From: Lethocerus indicus
Lineage: Eukaryota > Arthropoda > Insecta > Hemiptera > Belostomatidae
Direction of reading: 5' to 3'
DNA length: 64,000 nucleotides
Assembly (NCBI GenBank): GCA_019843655.1
Contig: JACDQD010000005.1
Span: 13,977,575 to 14,041,574 of the forward strand
Shown here: positions 1-11,383 of the stretch, piece by piece
Layout: every line of letters begins with the position of its first letter
Numbering within the stretch: the first letter of the stretch is position 1
The notes under the pieces: model-generated
Seen by the model: only the letters and a program-made list of their open reading frames with translations
What the model was told of the DNA's origin: nothing
Database searches by the model: none
Program-made: the position numbers and the translations under genes

Positions 1-990
1 TCATTAGTTTTTGATTGTGGACGATATACGTATAATGCGGTTTTTATCCGCATGTCCAGCAACTCGGAGGCGCCTGGGTCCGAGGTAAATATGATAATAT
101 TCTGGCTCGAGATAAACCTGAACCGGGCCCGATCGTAAATTCGCGGGTGCCGCCTGCTTGAATATAATTTATACCGGGCGGACGTCCCATTTTTTTCCTA
201 CTCTGGCTTTGTGATATTTCTGGTGGCATGATAACGTATTCACGGAAAAAAACATTCTTTCGTCACGATTATACATCGAATTTAACGCATTGTCTATCAT
301 AGGCTTATGCTTTATACTTAACGTTCTTGCATATCGTATATTTTCAGTATGTAACGTTTAGAATAATTTTTATTATTTATTAAATATGTTTACTAAGACG
401 TGTCAATATTTAATTTAAGATAATTGTTTCTTTTGGGGAACTACAGTATTATAATCGCCTCGATAAGTACCGTGTCATTTATAACGATAGTGCGCGATTG
501 TACAAATTTCGTTTTACAATTTACAGCCTCAGTAGCATAGCGGTTTTAATTAAAAGCCCTCGGTCTCACACTTTTCCTGAACGAAGTTAAATAAGTCTTA
601 GGAACTTTTCTTACTCAACTGGAATTAGTCCTCTGTCATATTCGAGATTCATTCTCGTTCCTGGACCGGTCTCTTTGCTTCCCCACCTTGATTCCAAACT
701 ACTTACTGGACACTTTCTCGAACGGCGGTCTCCCCTTAGGGATTTATTCAGGTTGAACTCGGAGTTTGCACTTTTGCCAGTTTTCCCATTAGTTTGACAC
801 TTTAATGTGGTTGGAACGGGAATATTTTTCGAATCTGGTTCTCACTCGCAACTGTTGGAACCCGGATTTATTTTATCACTTTTGGGGATTAAATAGTTAC
901 CCACCTTAAATTATTAATGGTTTTTGCAATTCTATAGACAATAGATAAATAAAATTCCTATCTTCTCGACTGGCTCGTTCATTTCAAAAC
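1..990. other. non-coding stretch, nothing recognised
   Basis: AT-rich DNA without a convincing exon, RNA gene or repeat signature. The one open frame near the left edge (about 60 codons, minus strand) is short, matches no family I know and has no splice or start context that would support it. The right end of the stretch abuts the A-rich 3' end of the retrotransposon fragment that follows. Confidence 0.6.
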
Positions 991-1435
991 TTTTTTTAAA
1001 CTTTATTTATTGTACAATCAACCAATATTATATTAGTTATAGGTACAATGGCGGTTTGTTTGGCTTGTTTGTCTTGTTTCGGCCGATAAAGACGCCATCC
1101 AGTGATGGTACTTTTGACCTGTATCCGGCCTACAGAAAGTCTCTAGGCCAGTGGAGTTTAAGCCGACGCGGGGGGGATAATGGATGGGTAAAAGAGGAAA
1201 GGGACTGAACGAGTGGATTTGGATGTGGAGATAGGCGGGAGTGGAATTTAAGGAAGCGTGATTTTGCGACTTCCTCGACTGTTGGTATGTTGAGGTCATT
1301 ATGGATTGTTTGGTTAGAAACATACCAGGGAGCATTAAGGATGGTACGAAGGACTTTTGATTGGAATCTCTGGATGCGGGCGATGTTGGATTTCTTGGCG
1401 GAACCCCATAGTTCAATTCTGTAAGTCCATTTCAA
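991..1435 (-). mobile_element. 5'-truncated jockey-clade non-LTR retrotransposon (3' end)
   Basis: On the minus strand about 101 codons (1435 down to a TAG at 1130-1132) match the extreme C-terminus of jockey-type ORF2 reverse transcriptases. Seen directly are WTYRIELWGS near the start, then RIQRFQSKVLRTI, then APWYVSNQTIHNDL and IPTV, and a basic C-terminal end. In the same frame upstream the likeness fades and a stop occurs about 20 codons before the conserved block (near 1493-1495). The copy therefore lacks the catalytic reverse transcriptase and endonuclease domains. After the stop comes a roughly 130-nt 3' untranslated part with an AATAAA signal (plus-strand complement near 1002-1007) and a run of seven A at 991-997, the usual 3' tail of such elements. 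The frame across the conserved block is unbroken, so the insertion may be fairly young, but it cannot move by itself. The boundary at 1435 is approximate. Confidence 0.85.
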
Positions 1436-2290
1436 AACAATGATAAAAACTGTAACTCCTAACCAAGCTGTACTGATAACGATTAGGAAATATTAAATCA
1501 AATATTACAGTCGTGTGGAATCAGATTCTTTTAAACGATTCCAAAATTGATATCTTGACAATAAATACACAAAGGAGTGCATTATGTGGTGATTGTGTTA
1601 CCAAACTCGTTTGTAACATTTAAAATAAGATAACTTATGGCTTACTCGAAGGGTTGATTACCCATCCTTCTCTATCTTCCATCTCTACTCCTAGCATTTC
1701 GTTGGTAAAAATGAAAAGAGGACTTATTAAAAATAAGAATATTGTATGTATAAGGAATCGTGCTACATAGACGATTTTTAAATTTAAAAATCCAATTTTA
1801 TGTAATGTTAAAGTTTTAACGAACATACTTCTGGAACAATGCACCTAAAAATGATAATGCGTTCCATTTACCTTTCATTTTTCTTCAATTCCTTTATTTC
1901 ATTATGCAATTATTGTGTTAAAATACGCAATCGGATGCTGGATCAGGAGTACGTTAATACACGATTCGGATTTTACACTGTAAATTTTAATAAACGTCAG
2001 CTCCGGAATTCCCAACATGGAACTCGGTCGAGGGATTTAAATATTGAATTCCGGATTTCGAAAACGAGCCGCACAACCTGGCCGGCCGGCATTCATTTTC
2101 AATTGGCGGACCGCTGGTCCGACCGCCGCGAGACCGGCGTTTCGATTATTGTTAAGCCCACAATTTACGGGGTCTCTCTCCCTCTCTTTCTCTCTCTGGG
2201 AATTTATAGTTAACGGGGGGTGTGTGGTCTTTCCCTCTCTCTTGGACACACTCACGCCTGAACGTTCTTTCCCTATCCATTATACACAGA

Positions 2291-2307
2291 CATACACACA
2301 CACACAC

Positions 2308-2338
<31 letters not shown>

Positions 2339-2339
2339 G
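2291..2339. repeat. (CA)n microsatellite
   Basis: About 24 CA units with one T and one G interruption near the left side. Open frames across it (poly-HT or poly-VC) are repeat artefacts. Confidence 0.97.
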
Positions 2340-5300
2340 AGTTTACAGGCCATAAATCACGGGGCGGTGTTGAACCCAGGCTAAAACTGGACCCAATCCA
2401 AATATGAAACTTCAGAAGGCATCGACCCGTTCGGAGGCTGCGCCCAGAGAACTCCGCCACCCCCGCCTTCGATCGTCTTGAACAGTAATTCTACTATACT
2501 TTATTCTTTAATACTGCAGCATTCCACCGGATGTACATTATTATACCCGTGCACAATAATAGTAATACAGTAATAAAACGCGCTATTCCTAGATCTTTAT
2601 TCTAGATTTTATTGCGTTATTCTTTATCTCACATGAACTCACTGGCGGACGTGAAATATAACCTAAGCAATCCCATTTGGGTCGGGCGTACGTAAGAACA
2701 TTTACCGAATGTAAAATGCATCTATGTTTATAACGGGTGGGCACGTCATATTCTCACAATCTTACGTCAACGCAGACGTCAACGATCTGTTATGATATTC
2801 AGTTCAATATAGTCGCTGTCGGCGAGTCACCTGTTTTTAAAACGGCGCATTAATATTTAAAAGCGAATTCCGTTCGAAGGGGTACTACTGCCGAATATTA
2901 GTCGGCATTCGGGGCACCTATTCCGATCATAAATCTGGCATCAGATAATTTAACCGGGAGCCGGGGGCCACCGTGCTACGCCACAGCTGACGTCGTTCTC
3001 CTGACCGGTCTTTCTTTTTGTTACACGGCTCATATTTCATTTCATTCAACTTCATTTCTCCATTCAAAAGTAGATATAGCCTCCCTCCAATTGGATATGT
3101 TACTTGGTTTCGCCATATGTTTAAATTTATACGAGGCTAATTGTTGTCATTTCTTTTGTTGAGCTAATTGAGTCCCTCCTTGTGTATCCAACATTGATTC
3201 AAAGCTGAAACTTTGCTGGAAACATGATCATTGAAGAAAAGAAGTGTGCATACAAACCGGTACACAATAGCCAGAGCCGCTCGGAAATACAGGAGCCTCA
3301 ACGGAGCGCCAGGATTTCATTTGAGTTTCTAAGATTTCTCTTCTCGTCCAATTTAAAACGGTTTTGGGAGGAGTGCCGTAAATTGTCCCAGGTGACCAGT
3401 TGAATTTCAAATGTTGTTTAGTCAGTCCGAACCCGAATTACACACTGACTTTCACTGTTCCTAAATCGCCTATTAATATTGAACGCACCAACCTTGCGTT
3501 CGATTTAGGATGAATATTTTATTCAGTTTAATCTCGAATGAATAAGAAGTCGATTTCGGTCGCAACGTGATGTTTGCAGTGTCTTTTAATACCTTACGTT
3601 ATTTTATTTATTTTTTTAAATACATTTATAGCTTTTATTAATTTTATTATGTTTTAATTATAATAAGGATGTAACAGATATAATACACATAGGAGTGGAG
3701 TATGTCAGCCGTATACAATTTTATATTCCAGTAAATAAATAGTGACATTGTCCAACCCCATTCTAGTAATATACGGTGGTGTTTCACCACAATATATTCT
3801 TTTCGGAGGGCTCCATTTAACTTGTAACATTTTCTTTTATTCCCTCTTTATTACACAACCGCATGATTTAGTAATGATATCTGTAGCTATTAAACACGTG
3901 GGTGGGGATATGTGGTATACCCGTGTATCGAGACGCGATCTGATAAAAGAGAACTGGTTCTCACTCGGGTGCTGTATCCGGCTCTCCCCCGCAGTCTATT
4001 TCGGACCCGCCTCACGTGCTCGTTTCGGATTCAAATCTCCCGGAGAGCGTGTAATTGGCCTGGGAATTTTGTAGGGGAGAGTCCCCTACGTTTTTCAAGG
4101 GCTCGGTCAATGTCTCTTTCGTAGTGCGTGGACGTCGGGTCCAAAAAAAGATAGGATCTGGGCCATCAGTCAAATCCCGGATGAACCGCAATCGCCCACA
4201 GAAATGTTATTCGGGCTCGGTTCTGAAATGAAAATATAACGCAGGACCGAAGTGTTCAATTCAAGGGATGTAGGCCTAAACGAACCAAGGCTCAAATTTT
4301 TAAATAATTCGGACTAGAAGTGGATACACTCTTTTACCGCCAACACATGTCACCATTAGATAGTCAAATAATGAAGTGCAATCTAAAACGGACCTTTGCT
4401 AAGATTTAGCCGTATTATCCAGTCATGTTATCCGCCTGCGGATTATGGTACGTGTAGAAGCAAGTTTCTGATGTAATCTTACTAGTTCACCCTATGATTA
4501 TTCTGTTGAGTCGGCTGAGGAAGAAGACCTTTATTTAAGGGCTGAATAACCAAAGACTTCACCAACTTCAAAATCCAGAAAGGTAACCCGTGTACTCGGT
4601 GAGCATTATCAAGTACCGCTCACCGGAATAATAGGATCGGGAGTGTGGTGAAGTCGGAACAGGATTTGAATACTGATTTCATGCGGAGTTTTTAGTTATG
4701 CTCTGGGCCAAATCTCGGTACCAAGTTGGAGGGGAACTTGGGGCCCACACAGGGAATGCTTTGAAGTGTAATGGGCGGCTTCGGGTTTCCATGCCTCCAT
4801 TTCTACAGGCCAGGCTTCATCTTAATGTCCATCCGTATCTCAAAGACTGCGCCATGTTCTTCACTATATGCTCTTTGTTTAAGATTCGTAACATCAAAAT
4901 ACTATCCTGAAAGTAACTAGAAAATTATACTACTTCCTTAACTGCAAATTCTAGCATTTAGAAAGAAAATCAACACCTTTAAAATAGTTCCATGCACACA
5001 TGATATGATAAAACTGAAAGGTACTAGTATTTTTGCACAAACAATTAATACTCTTGGCACTATTACGCTTGCTTTAGAAATGCGACTTCCATTATGTTGA
5101 GGCACAATTCCCTCTGAAGTTAAAAATCACGCAATGCAGCTTAGTACAAGTTCGGCTAACGTAGAAATAAGAGGAACGTCGGATTCCATAAAAATAGGCG
5201 TTGTCATTAATACTTCATTAATAGCATTCTAAATACGAAAGATGGCAAGACACAGAGACAATAACACACAAGTACACAGAGACACAGAGTACAGAAATAA

Positions 5301-6172
5301 CAAACTTGCCTCAGACTAAACGCGGGTGATAAGGTCATAAAACCCTTCCAGTTATGTAACAGAATATTAATTAAAAATAACATGCAATAAGAATAAATTG
5401 TTCTGCAAATACTATTGGTAAAATGATAAATTAATATGTGAGAAAAGAATCAGTTAAAGAGAAAAAGTTGATTTAGAATTGATTAAGTGAAATTTTAAAC
5501 TCATATCTGGATTTTAAATGAACATATTAGCCGAGGTCGAATATCGCAGTGGACTCCCATGGGAATGATTGAGTTATTAACATTTTCCGAGGGGTTCTTC
5601 TGGCGGCTTATCTCCGCCGGGGAGCGGAATCGGAATCCGGTGTTCTTTCGGGTTGAAGAGCCGGCAGGGAGAGTTAATGTCCCGCTGGCCCTCTGGAATG
5701 TAAATTAGTTACGGGACAGCCGCAAGAAAGCGGCATGTCTCCCTACCCTGTCCCAATCTAGATTCCTGAGGGAGACCGAGGTACAGACGGCTTAGAGATC
5801 GCCAACGCTTTCCTAGAATATTCAGGCTTTCCGTTTCACTTTTCCCTCCCCGAATGTACTACAGGTCTTAACGGTGGTCGAAACCCGAGTATTATAAAAT
5901 TTTGAATTTTTAGAATACAGCAGCATTGTGCACGACGTCGGGAATAAACGAGTGACAGCGTTTACATGGCGATCAGTCGCCTCATTGTTTCGTGTGAAAA
6001 TACTGCGGTGTTAAATGTTGTGAAAATACGTGTTGTTGAGTGTGGAATCGTGCAGATGTAGTGAAAGTGCATGTTATAGGTTTATGTATGTTTGCATGTC
6101 TTATACGCATACACGGCATTACAATGCACACTGCGATATAGGATTCTCCTCGCAGTACTTACCACATTTATG

Positions 6173-6173
<1 letters not shown>

Positions 6174-6221
<48 letters not shown>
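6174..6221. repeat. (TA)n microsatellite, 24 units
   Basis: Uninterrupted TA dinucleotide array of 48 nt. It creates poly-YI reading frames on both strands, which are not genes. Confidence 0.98.
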
Positions 6222-6223
<2 letters not shown>

Positions 6224-6965
6224 AACCGTGTTTGAATTTTAATCCAAACTCCCCTTCTGTCCCTAACATTGTCGTGAACCTACCATTGATAAGTGCCACT
6301 AATATAAAATAGAATACTGATACGTCTTTCCTTTTATATTCCGAAGATATTAACTGGAAAGCACCAACGTATCTCGTTTCCGAAGAAAACGTCATAATTT
6401 TTTGGATGTAATTTATTTAATGAGATTGATAATTTATTTATTCCGCAGCGATAATCTGGGGGTATTCTGAAAAGAGCGTTCCCGCTACATTTCTTTGGCG
6501 ATCTCCTTATATTACTTGTTTTGCGTAAATTCCATCGGACGTTACCGCGTAGCTCAGTATTATTTGGACTGCGGCCGGGCCGAAACTGCTGACTGGATCG
6601 TGCGACGTTAACAGTTTTCAGTGCCGGCGGGTCTCCATATCGCCGACTCTCACCCCCCCCCTCGAACAAGAAATACGAGGAGCGGTCGGGGCCAAATAAT
6701 TGGAGGGTCGGGAGGCGATATTTCAGGAGCTTAAAGTGGGTCTCCCGGGGCTCCTTCCAACGGCCGAAGCCGCCCACTCGAGCTACTCATTTCCATACCC
6801 GCATTAAAAATGTTAGCTTTCGGTTCACGAGTAAATCTTGCGCCGCATAATAAAGTTCAGAAGAATAAACTGAATTCAAACGCCTCAATCAAATTTTACT
6901 CTGCTAAGAAAAAATATTATTTCTTTTACACTTTAAATAATAACATTGCTATGAATTGCTGTATG

Positions 6966-6968
<3 letters not shown>

Positions 6969-7014
<46 letters not shown>
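6969..7014. repeat. (TA)n microsatellite, 23 units
   Basis: Uninterrupted TA array, only about 750 bp from the preceding one. It sits just upstream of a GC-rich island. Confidence 0.98.
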
Positions 7015-7019
<5 letters not shown>

Positions 7020-7049
7020 AATATTTCTTAATTCTACGGGCACAATTTG

Positions 7050-7420
7050 ATGTGACGCCTCCGTTCAATTTGCTGGAGGGGGCCGTTGGCTGTTATTCGG
7101 CAAGTTTTTCTCGTAAAATCGGTAAAGGGAGTTTCGACTTGCCGAATTCGGGGCTCCTTCCTCCCTCTTCTGGTTTTGTAGTTGAGTGGAGGAGAGGGGA
7201 GTGAAAGAGCGTTTCAACTTTCCCCGCCGGCAAGGCCTAAACTAATTTACGGGAGGGGCCACCCCCCAACGAAATTCGAGGCGATCGAGCGGCGGGCCCG
7301 CTAATGCTGTTAAAACACCCGCACCGCCTCGGCAGTTTTTCTCCTCCTCCTTTACCCCGGCCATTGTAGTACCGGCTGCCCGCTAGCGGCAGAATTTATG
7401 CCGCGGTTACTTACTGTGCC
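7050..7420. other. GC-rich, CpG-containing island
   Basis: The base composition switches from the AT-rich background to a GC-rich block with many CpG and GGCC/CCGG words. No reading frame with family likeness spans it. It may be a regulatory or conserved non-coding element, or simply a compositional patch; the sequence alone does not say which. Confidence 0.35.
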
Positions 7421-9276
7421 CAATGTGGCCGTTCTCGGCTTCTATTTAGTACCCACTAACACACAACCCTAAGTTTGGGGAAATGATCCGTGACAGAGAG
7501 TAATTGGTTATTGAGGGGGCCCATCACACTTTTAAATTTGTATTATGAGTTACTAACATTGTAATAGATCACTGAATTATTAACCAAAAAAATACTTGGC
7601 AATAATGTTCAAAATGTCGATATTACTCTCGCTATTAAAGTAACAAACCCGGGCTGGCAAATCAGATAAGGCTGGGGAGTGCTTCCGAATTCAGAATTAT
7701 GTCCAAGCTAAAAAATAGTCTTTGTAAATAAAGCTTCGGAACAAAAATGAGTGCTGTAGACCCTGGGATACTCTCTATCTGACCTATAACTCAGACGGTG
7801 AGAAGAGGGGCGCCGGCTCTCTCGGACCAACCGTTATAAATTTCCAGCAATGTATTAGTCCCGTTAACGCCTAGCAGTTAATTTAGGCGAACCCATTATC
7901 CCGTTGGGGAGGATTTATGTTTGGTTTTCAGCCAGTCTTCGAATACTCCTCCCTTCCATATAAGTCATCGATATTGGGGTCGGAGCTACCCTTTGTGAAT
8001 GGGACAATTTCTTTAATTCCCTTGTGACATACCTGAGGGGACCGTTCGTGATATCTTTGTAGTATTGCTCAATGATTTTTAAATTCCAGAGACATCTATT
8101 TGAACTCTTATTTATTTTCGGCTTCTAACAATTGTCATTATTTGAAAAATGTCTCTCAAAAAGCTTATGCCTCTAAAATATAGGAAAAACGTATGGTTAG
8201 AAATTTATTACATTTTGTTTACTAATTTTTGTCTATTGAAATTAATAGAATTTAATTTTTTTTCGTCCTCTGGAGAAGTACAGCGGATAAATAAACCGTC
8301 CTTATCTGTTTGAATAATAGAAACGTTAAGCAACTCTACATTATTTACTCCAATGGAACAAAAAAATATTGATTGAGAAATAACCATTAGTAGGACTAAA
8401 GATTGTGTCAAATTTATTTAGACATAATCCTGGTGCAGGACCCCGTATGAACATGTTTCATTCCAAATTAAAGGTAAGTAAATGTTCTGGCGGAAACATT
8501 ACTATCCATTCCAAGTTGGCTCAGGGTTTTCGGAACTTTATCTGTGAATAATGAACACTTTAAAAACTTTCCTTCCGGGAGATTTAACCGAGGCTCAGGG
8601 TTTATTTCCTAACGACGACTTAATGAACATCTGGAGATGGGTATAGCGTATGGAAAAAAAGGGAAAAAGTTTTTGAATAATTCACATGCTTAGCATTCGG
8701 AAGAGATGTACTTAACAGAGAACCCTCTACCAACTTCCTTCGATCGACTGGGGACGTCATTCCGTTTTCGAAGCACCAGTACCTCCATCTTAACATTTCA
8801 AGTACCCCATCCGTTGTAGGGGGACGGGTTTTTCCGACGATTTGTTCAGCATTTTTACCGTTTAAGTAGTAAATCTCTCGTTGAATGGACGGGAATGATT
8901 TACGGACGAAATTCTATTTGCTACGTAATATCAAATATTAGTATTAATAGTACTTCAATTTAATCTGAGAGCTACTACAGTTTCATCTAAGAAGCAGACA
9001 ATATTCAGGGTTTTACCATTAGATCTAATAATTTATATCATTTATAAAACCCTTAGTGCTGTTAAATAAATTTCAGTAATTATATTCTAGATTAAAGAGT
9101 TCTTTTGAGGTTTTATTCTTATCACCGAAAGTAGAAATTGAATTGACCGTCTTCCATTCAATATTTCCATTGAAAAAAATCTAATCGATGCAGTCTTTTA
9201 AAAATAGTCTTTTAAGTAATATTCCAAAGGGTGCTTTTTATACAATATTTTGGATATCTTAATTGCAGAATAGGGA

Positions 9277-9300
9277 GGATTAATTAAAGGATTAATCCTT
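9277..9300. promoter_or_regulatory. cluster of GGATTA/TAATCC (K50 homeodomain-type) sites
   Basis: GGATTA occurs at 9277-9282 and again at 9289-9294, where it overlaps TAATCC at 9293-9298 inside the perfect 14-bp palindrome at 9287-9300. Another GGATT lies at 9303-9307. TAATCC is the known core of Bicoid/Otx/Pitx-type K50 homeodomains, so this is a plausible dimeric binding site. Occupancy is an inference. Confidence 0.3.
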
Positions 9301-10235
9301 GAGGATTGATTTCAAGTGTTGCTAAAAAAACGCGGGCTTCATTCTTACGGTTTGTACCTTGCATAAGTCTCCGGTCCCATTTTATTTTTGCCGCTCTCCA
9401 AAAATACGTAAGCTTTGTTCGCCTGGAGCATTAAACATTTTGTCTCTAAGTGATTAACGTCCCATTCATTCCCTTAACAACTCTTTCCTTCTTTTCATCC
9501 GCCGTCCTTTTTTTCCATTTCTAACGATGAAAAATCCAGAAGAGTATAAGAGGAACTGGAACCTTTCAGTTCACCGAATCGGACGTTGACTCTGAACCTA
9601 CCGACAGGAACTGTTTCAATATCCTACAGTATCTCCCTTTCTTCCGCATTCAATCACCGTCTGACCGAGGGTTAGAACGAATTGTACTTACCTACGATCA
9701 AATGTTCGCTGGTGTTATTTCATTCCGATAGGTTTTACGATACAGAAATAACGATGAGTTTATTTTTAAAACTTTGATTTACTTAAATTTTAAATGCGAT
9801 CGCTTAAACATTTCCTGATTTCCTTCCTGCTGTTCAAATGTAAATAGATTCACTCAGAGTCGATTAACCACTTGACAGCTTAACTACGTCTTTCTATGTA
9901 GAAGCGAGCGTAGGTGCCTTTGTGCATTGTGTGACATTCTACTTAAGGAATCTCGTGATTTTTGCATATAATTGATACTAATATCATATGCCGTCTTCAT
10001 AAATACCTCTGCCTTTCATCACATCTGTTGGAAAGAGTCACTCGAATGATGTTATTCGGAACTCTCGAAGACTCTCCTCGTTGTTCTTCTCGTCAATGAA
10101 AACATTTCAATATTTCAAAATATTTCAATATTTTTGTATGGGATACGATTTTTTCTATCCAGATGGATAACTTATTATTTACCTACTTCCGTAAAGTATG
10201 TCCAAAGTCAATGTCAGAAAATAAACTAAAGCGAA

Positions 10236-10488
10236 TTAACACATTACAGGCGGGAGTCGTAGTACTACGATTTCGTACTACGAAATAATTGTAAAGTAAA
10301 TGAAACAACTTTATTTCAAAATATATTTTCCTTTTTGGTTGATAACCTTTTGCCAACGTTCAGGGAGCTGCAGAATCCCACTCTCATAGAAGCTTGCAGG
10401 CGTAGAAGCAGAAAACAATATTATATGCCTAAAATGTCGCCGCGTATGCTAGGTACTTTCGTCAAGATCCCCGCCTTTAATGTGTTAA
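10236..10488. mobile_element. 245-bp terminal-inverted-repeat element with TTAA flanks
   Basis: The left end reads TTAA then CACATTACAGGCGGG (10236-10254). The right end, reverse-complemented, reads TTAA then CACATTAAAGGCGGG (10488 back to 10470). The 15-bp inverted repeats differ at one base and are flanked on both sides by TTAA (10236-10239 and 10485-10488). TTAA is the known target duplication of piggyBac-type transposons. A palindrome-rich segment with CGTAGTACTACG lies just inside the left end (10257-10281). The interior contains mariner-type transposase coding on the minus strand, which does not fit a pure piggyBac derivative. The element is non-autonomous. The alternative is a mariner relative with TA flanks whose ends happen to extend to TTAA. 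Confidence 0.6.
10311..10412 (-). pseudogene. mariner-type transposase C-terminal fragment
   Basis: Minus-strand codons from 10412 to the TAA at 10311-10313 encode a tail with STPASFYESGI followed by LPERWQKVI and GKYI. This is the well-known C-terminal signature of mariner-family (IS630-Tc1-mariner) transposases, just before their stop codon. Nothing of the DD(34)D catalytic core is visible upstream in the remaining 70 bp or so of the element, so this is an internally deleted, inactive relic. It lies wholly within the inverted-repeat element at 10240-10484, about 70 bp from its left end. That is roughly where the stop codon sits in a mariner. Confidence 0.75.
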
Positions 10489-11291
10489 TATTCTGTCGTT
10501 GAATCACAGAACTGTTATATTACTATCATTAATTATTTTTATTTATATACTTTTGTATTCCTATTCGGAAAGTTCGAAAACTCATGAACAAAGTACAGGG
10601 GTACACAATTATGACGAAAATTATTGAACCCGTACACGCTCCCCATGTGTATAGACCTACTCTGAAATGTTTACCATAAAACGCCTGACCACTGTCAGTT
10701 ATATCTCTCTGTCCAATAATCGAATGGAATTTAGTTAGCCGGCTGAGAGAGTTTAGATATCGGTCCGCTACCGGTTCATAAATATTATGGGAGATCCATT
10801 CGTCCGTGCCGCACTCAGCTCTGTGCGAAGTGGATAATGCGATATGTGCAAAGTCATTTGCATAGATATTTGTTACGGTTCCGCGGTACGCAACCCGAAA
10901 GCCTCCCCTCCAGGAGGGCGTTGTTTTAGTACGCTGGCCCCGCCCGCCCGACCGATCCTTCGTAAGCCCGCTAATGAATGAATGAATCCTCCACCGGATT
11001 CTGTAACGTTGTTTGCGAACCCGATTGCCTACCTAGCACAAAGGAATAACGAGGTTTCACTGAGTTCATGAATTCGAGTGTCCGCCCTTGTCGAACATCC
11101 ATAAATTAGCATGTTTAAATAACGATTTCGGAAACGCGATCAGTACCTTCTCCAAACCGTTGTAATTAGAGCGTAAGTTTTGAACACGGCATGTGTACAA
11201 CTTAACTAACTGCGCCGCAAGTAGGTGACTTTAATGTACCGGTTCGGTTTTGTTTTATTAGGTATGTTCGTTAGGTACGTACATCATCCAG

Positions 11292-11383
<92 letters not shown>

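Larger units (their letters stand above)
1436..10239. other. non-coding stretch with microsatellites and GC-rich islands
   Basis: No exon is supported here. The stretch holds a (CA)n array near 2291-2339, a small CpG-rich patch near 2080-2135, (TA)n arrays at 6174-6221 and 6969-7014, a larger GC-rich island near 7050-7420 and a cluster of GGATTA/TAATCC motifs at 9277-9300. Short open frames on both strands lack family signatures. If the candidate exon at 15149 is internal rather than first, this could be intron; otherwise it is intergenic. The sequence does not decide. Confidence 0.5.

Noticed and set aside
1033..1416. 127-codon minus-strand frame overlapping the retrotransposon
   Set aside because: It is an alternative frame of the jockey 3' end; the conserved residues are in the other frame.
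6168..7031. Poly-YI reading frames over (TA)n arrays (also at 15260, 26701, 55197, 59406)
   Set aside because: Dinucleotide repeats are open in some frames on both strands; these are not genes.
8439..8473. Possible microexon ending AAG|GTAAGT with a short frame from the ATG at 8453
   Set aside because: The donor is good and phase 0, but the supposed acceptor has no pyrimidine tract and the seven codons are not recognised. A single strong donor in 64 kb is expected by chance.
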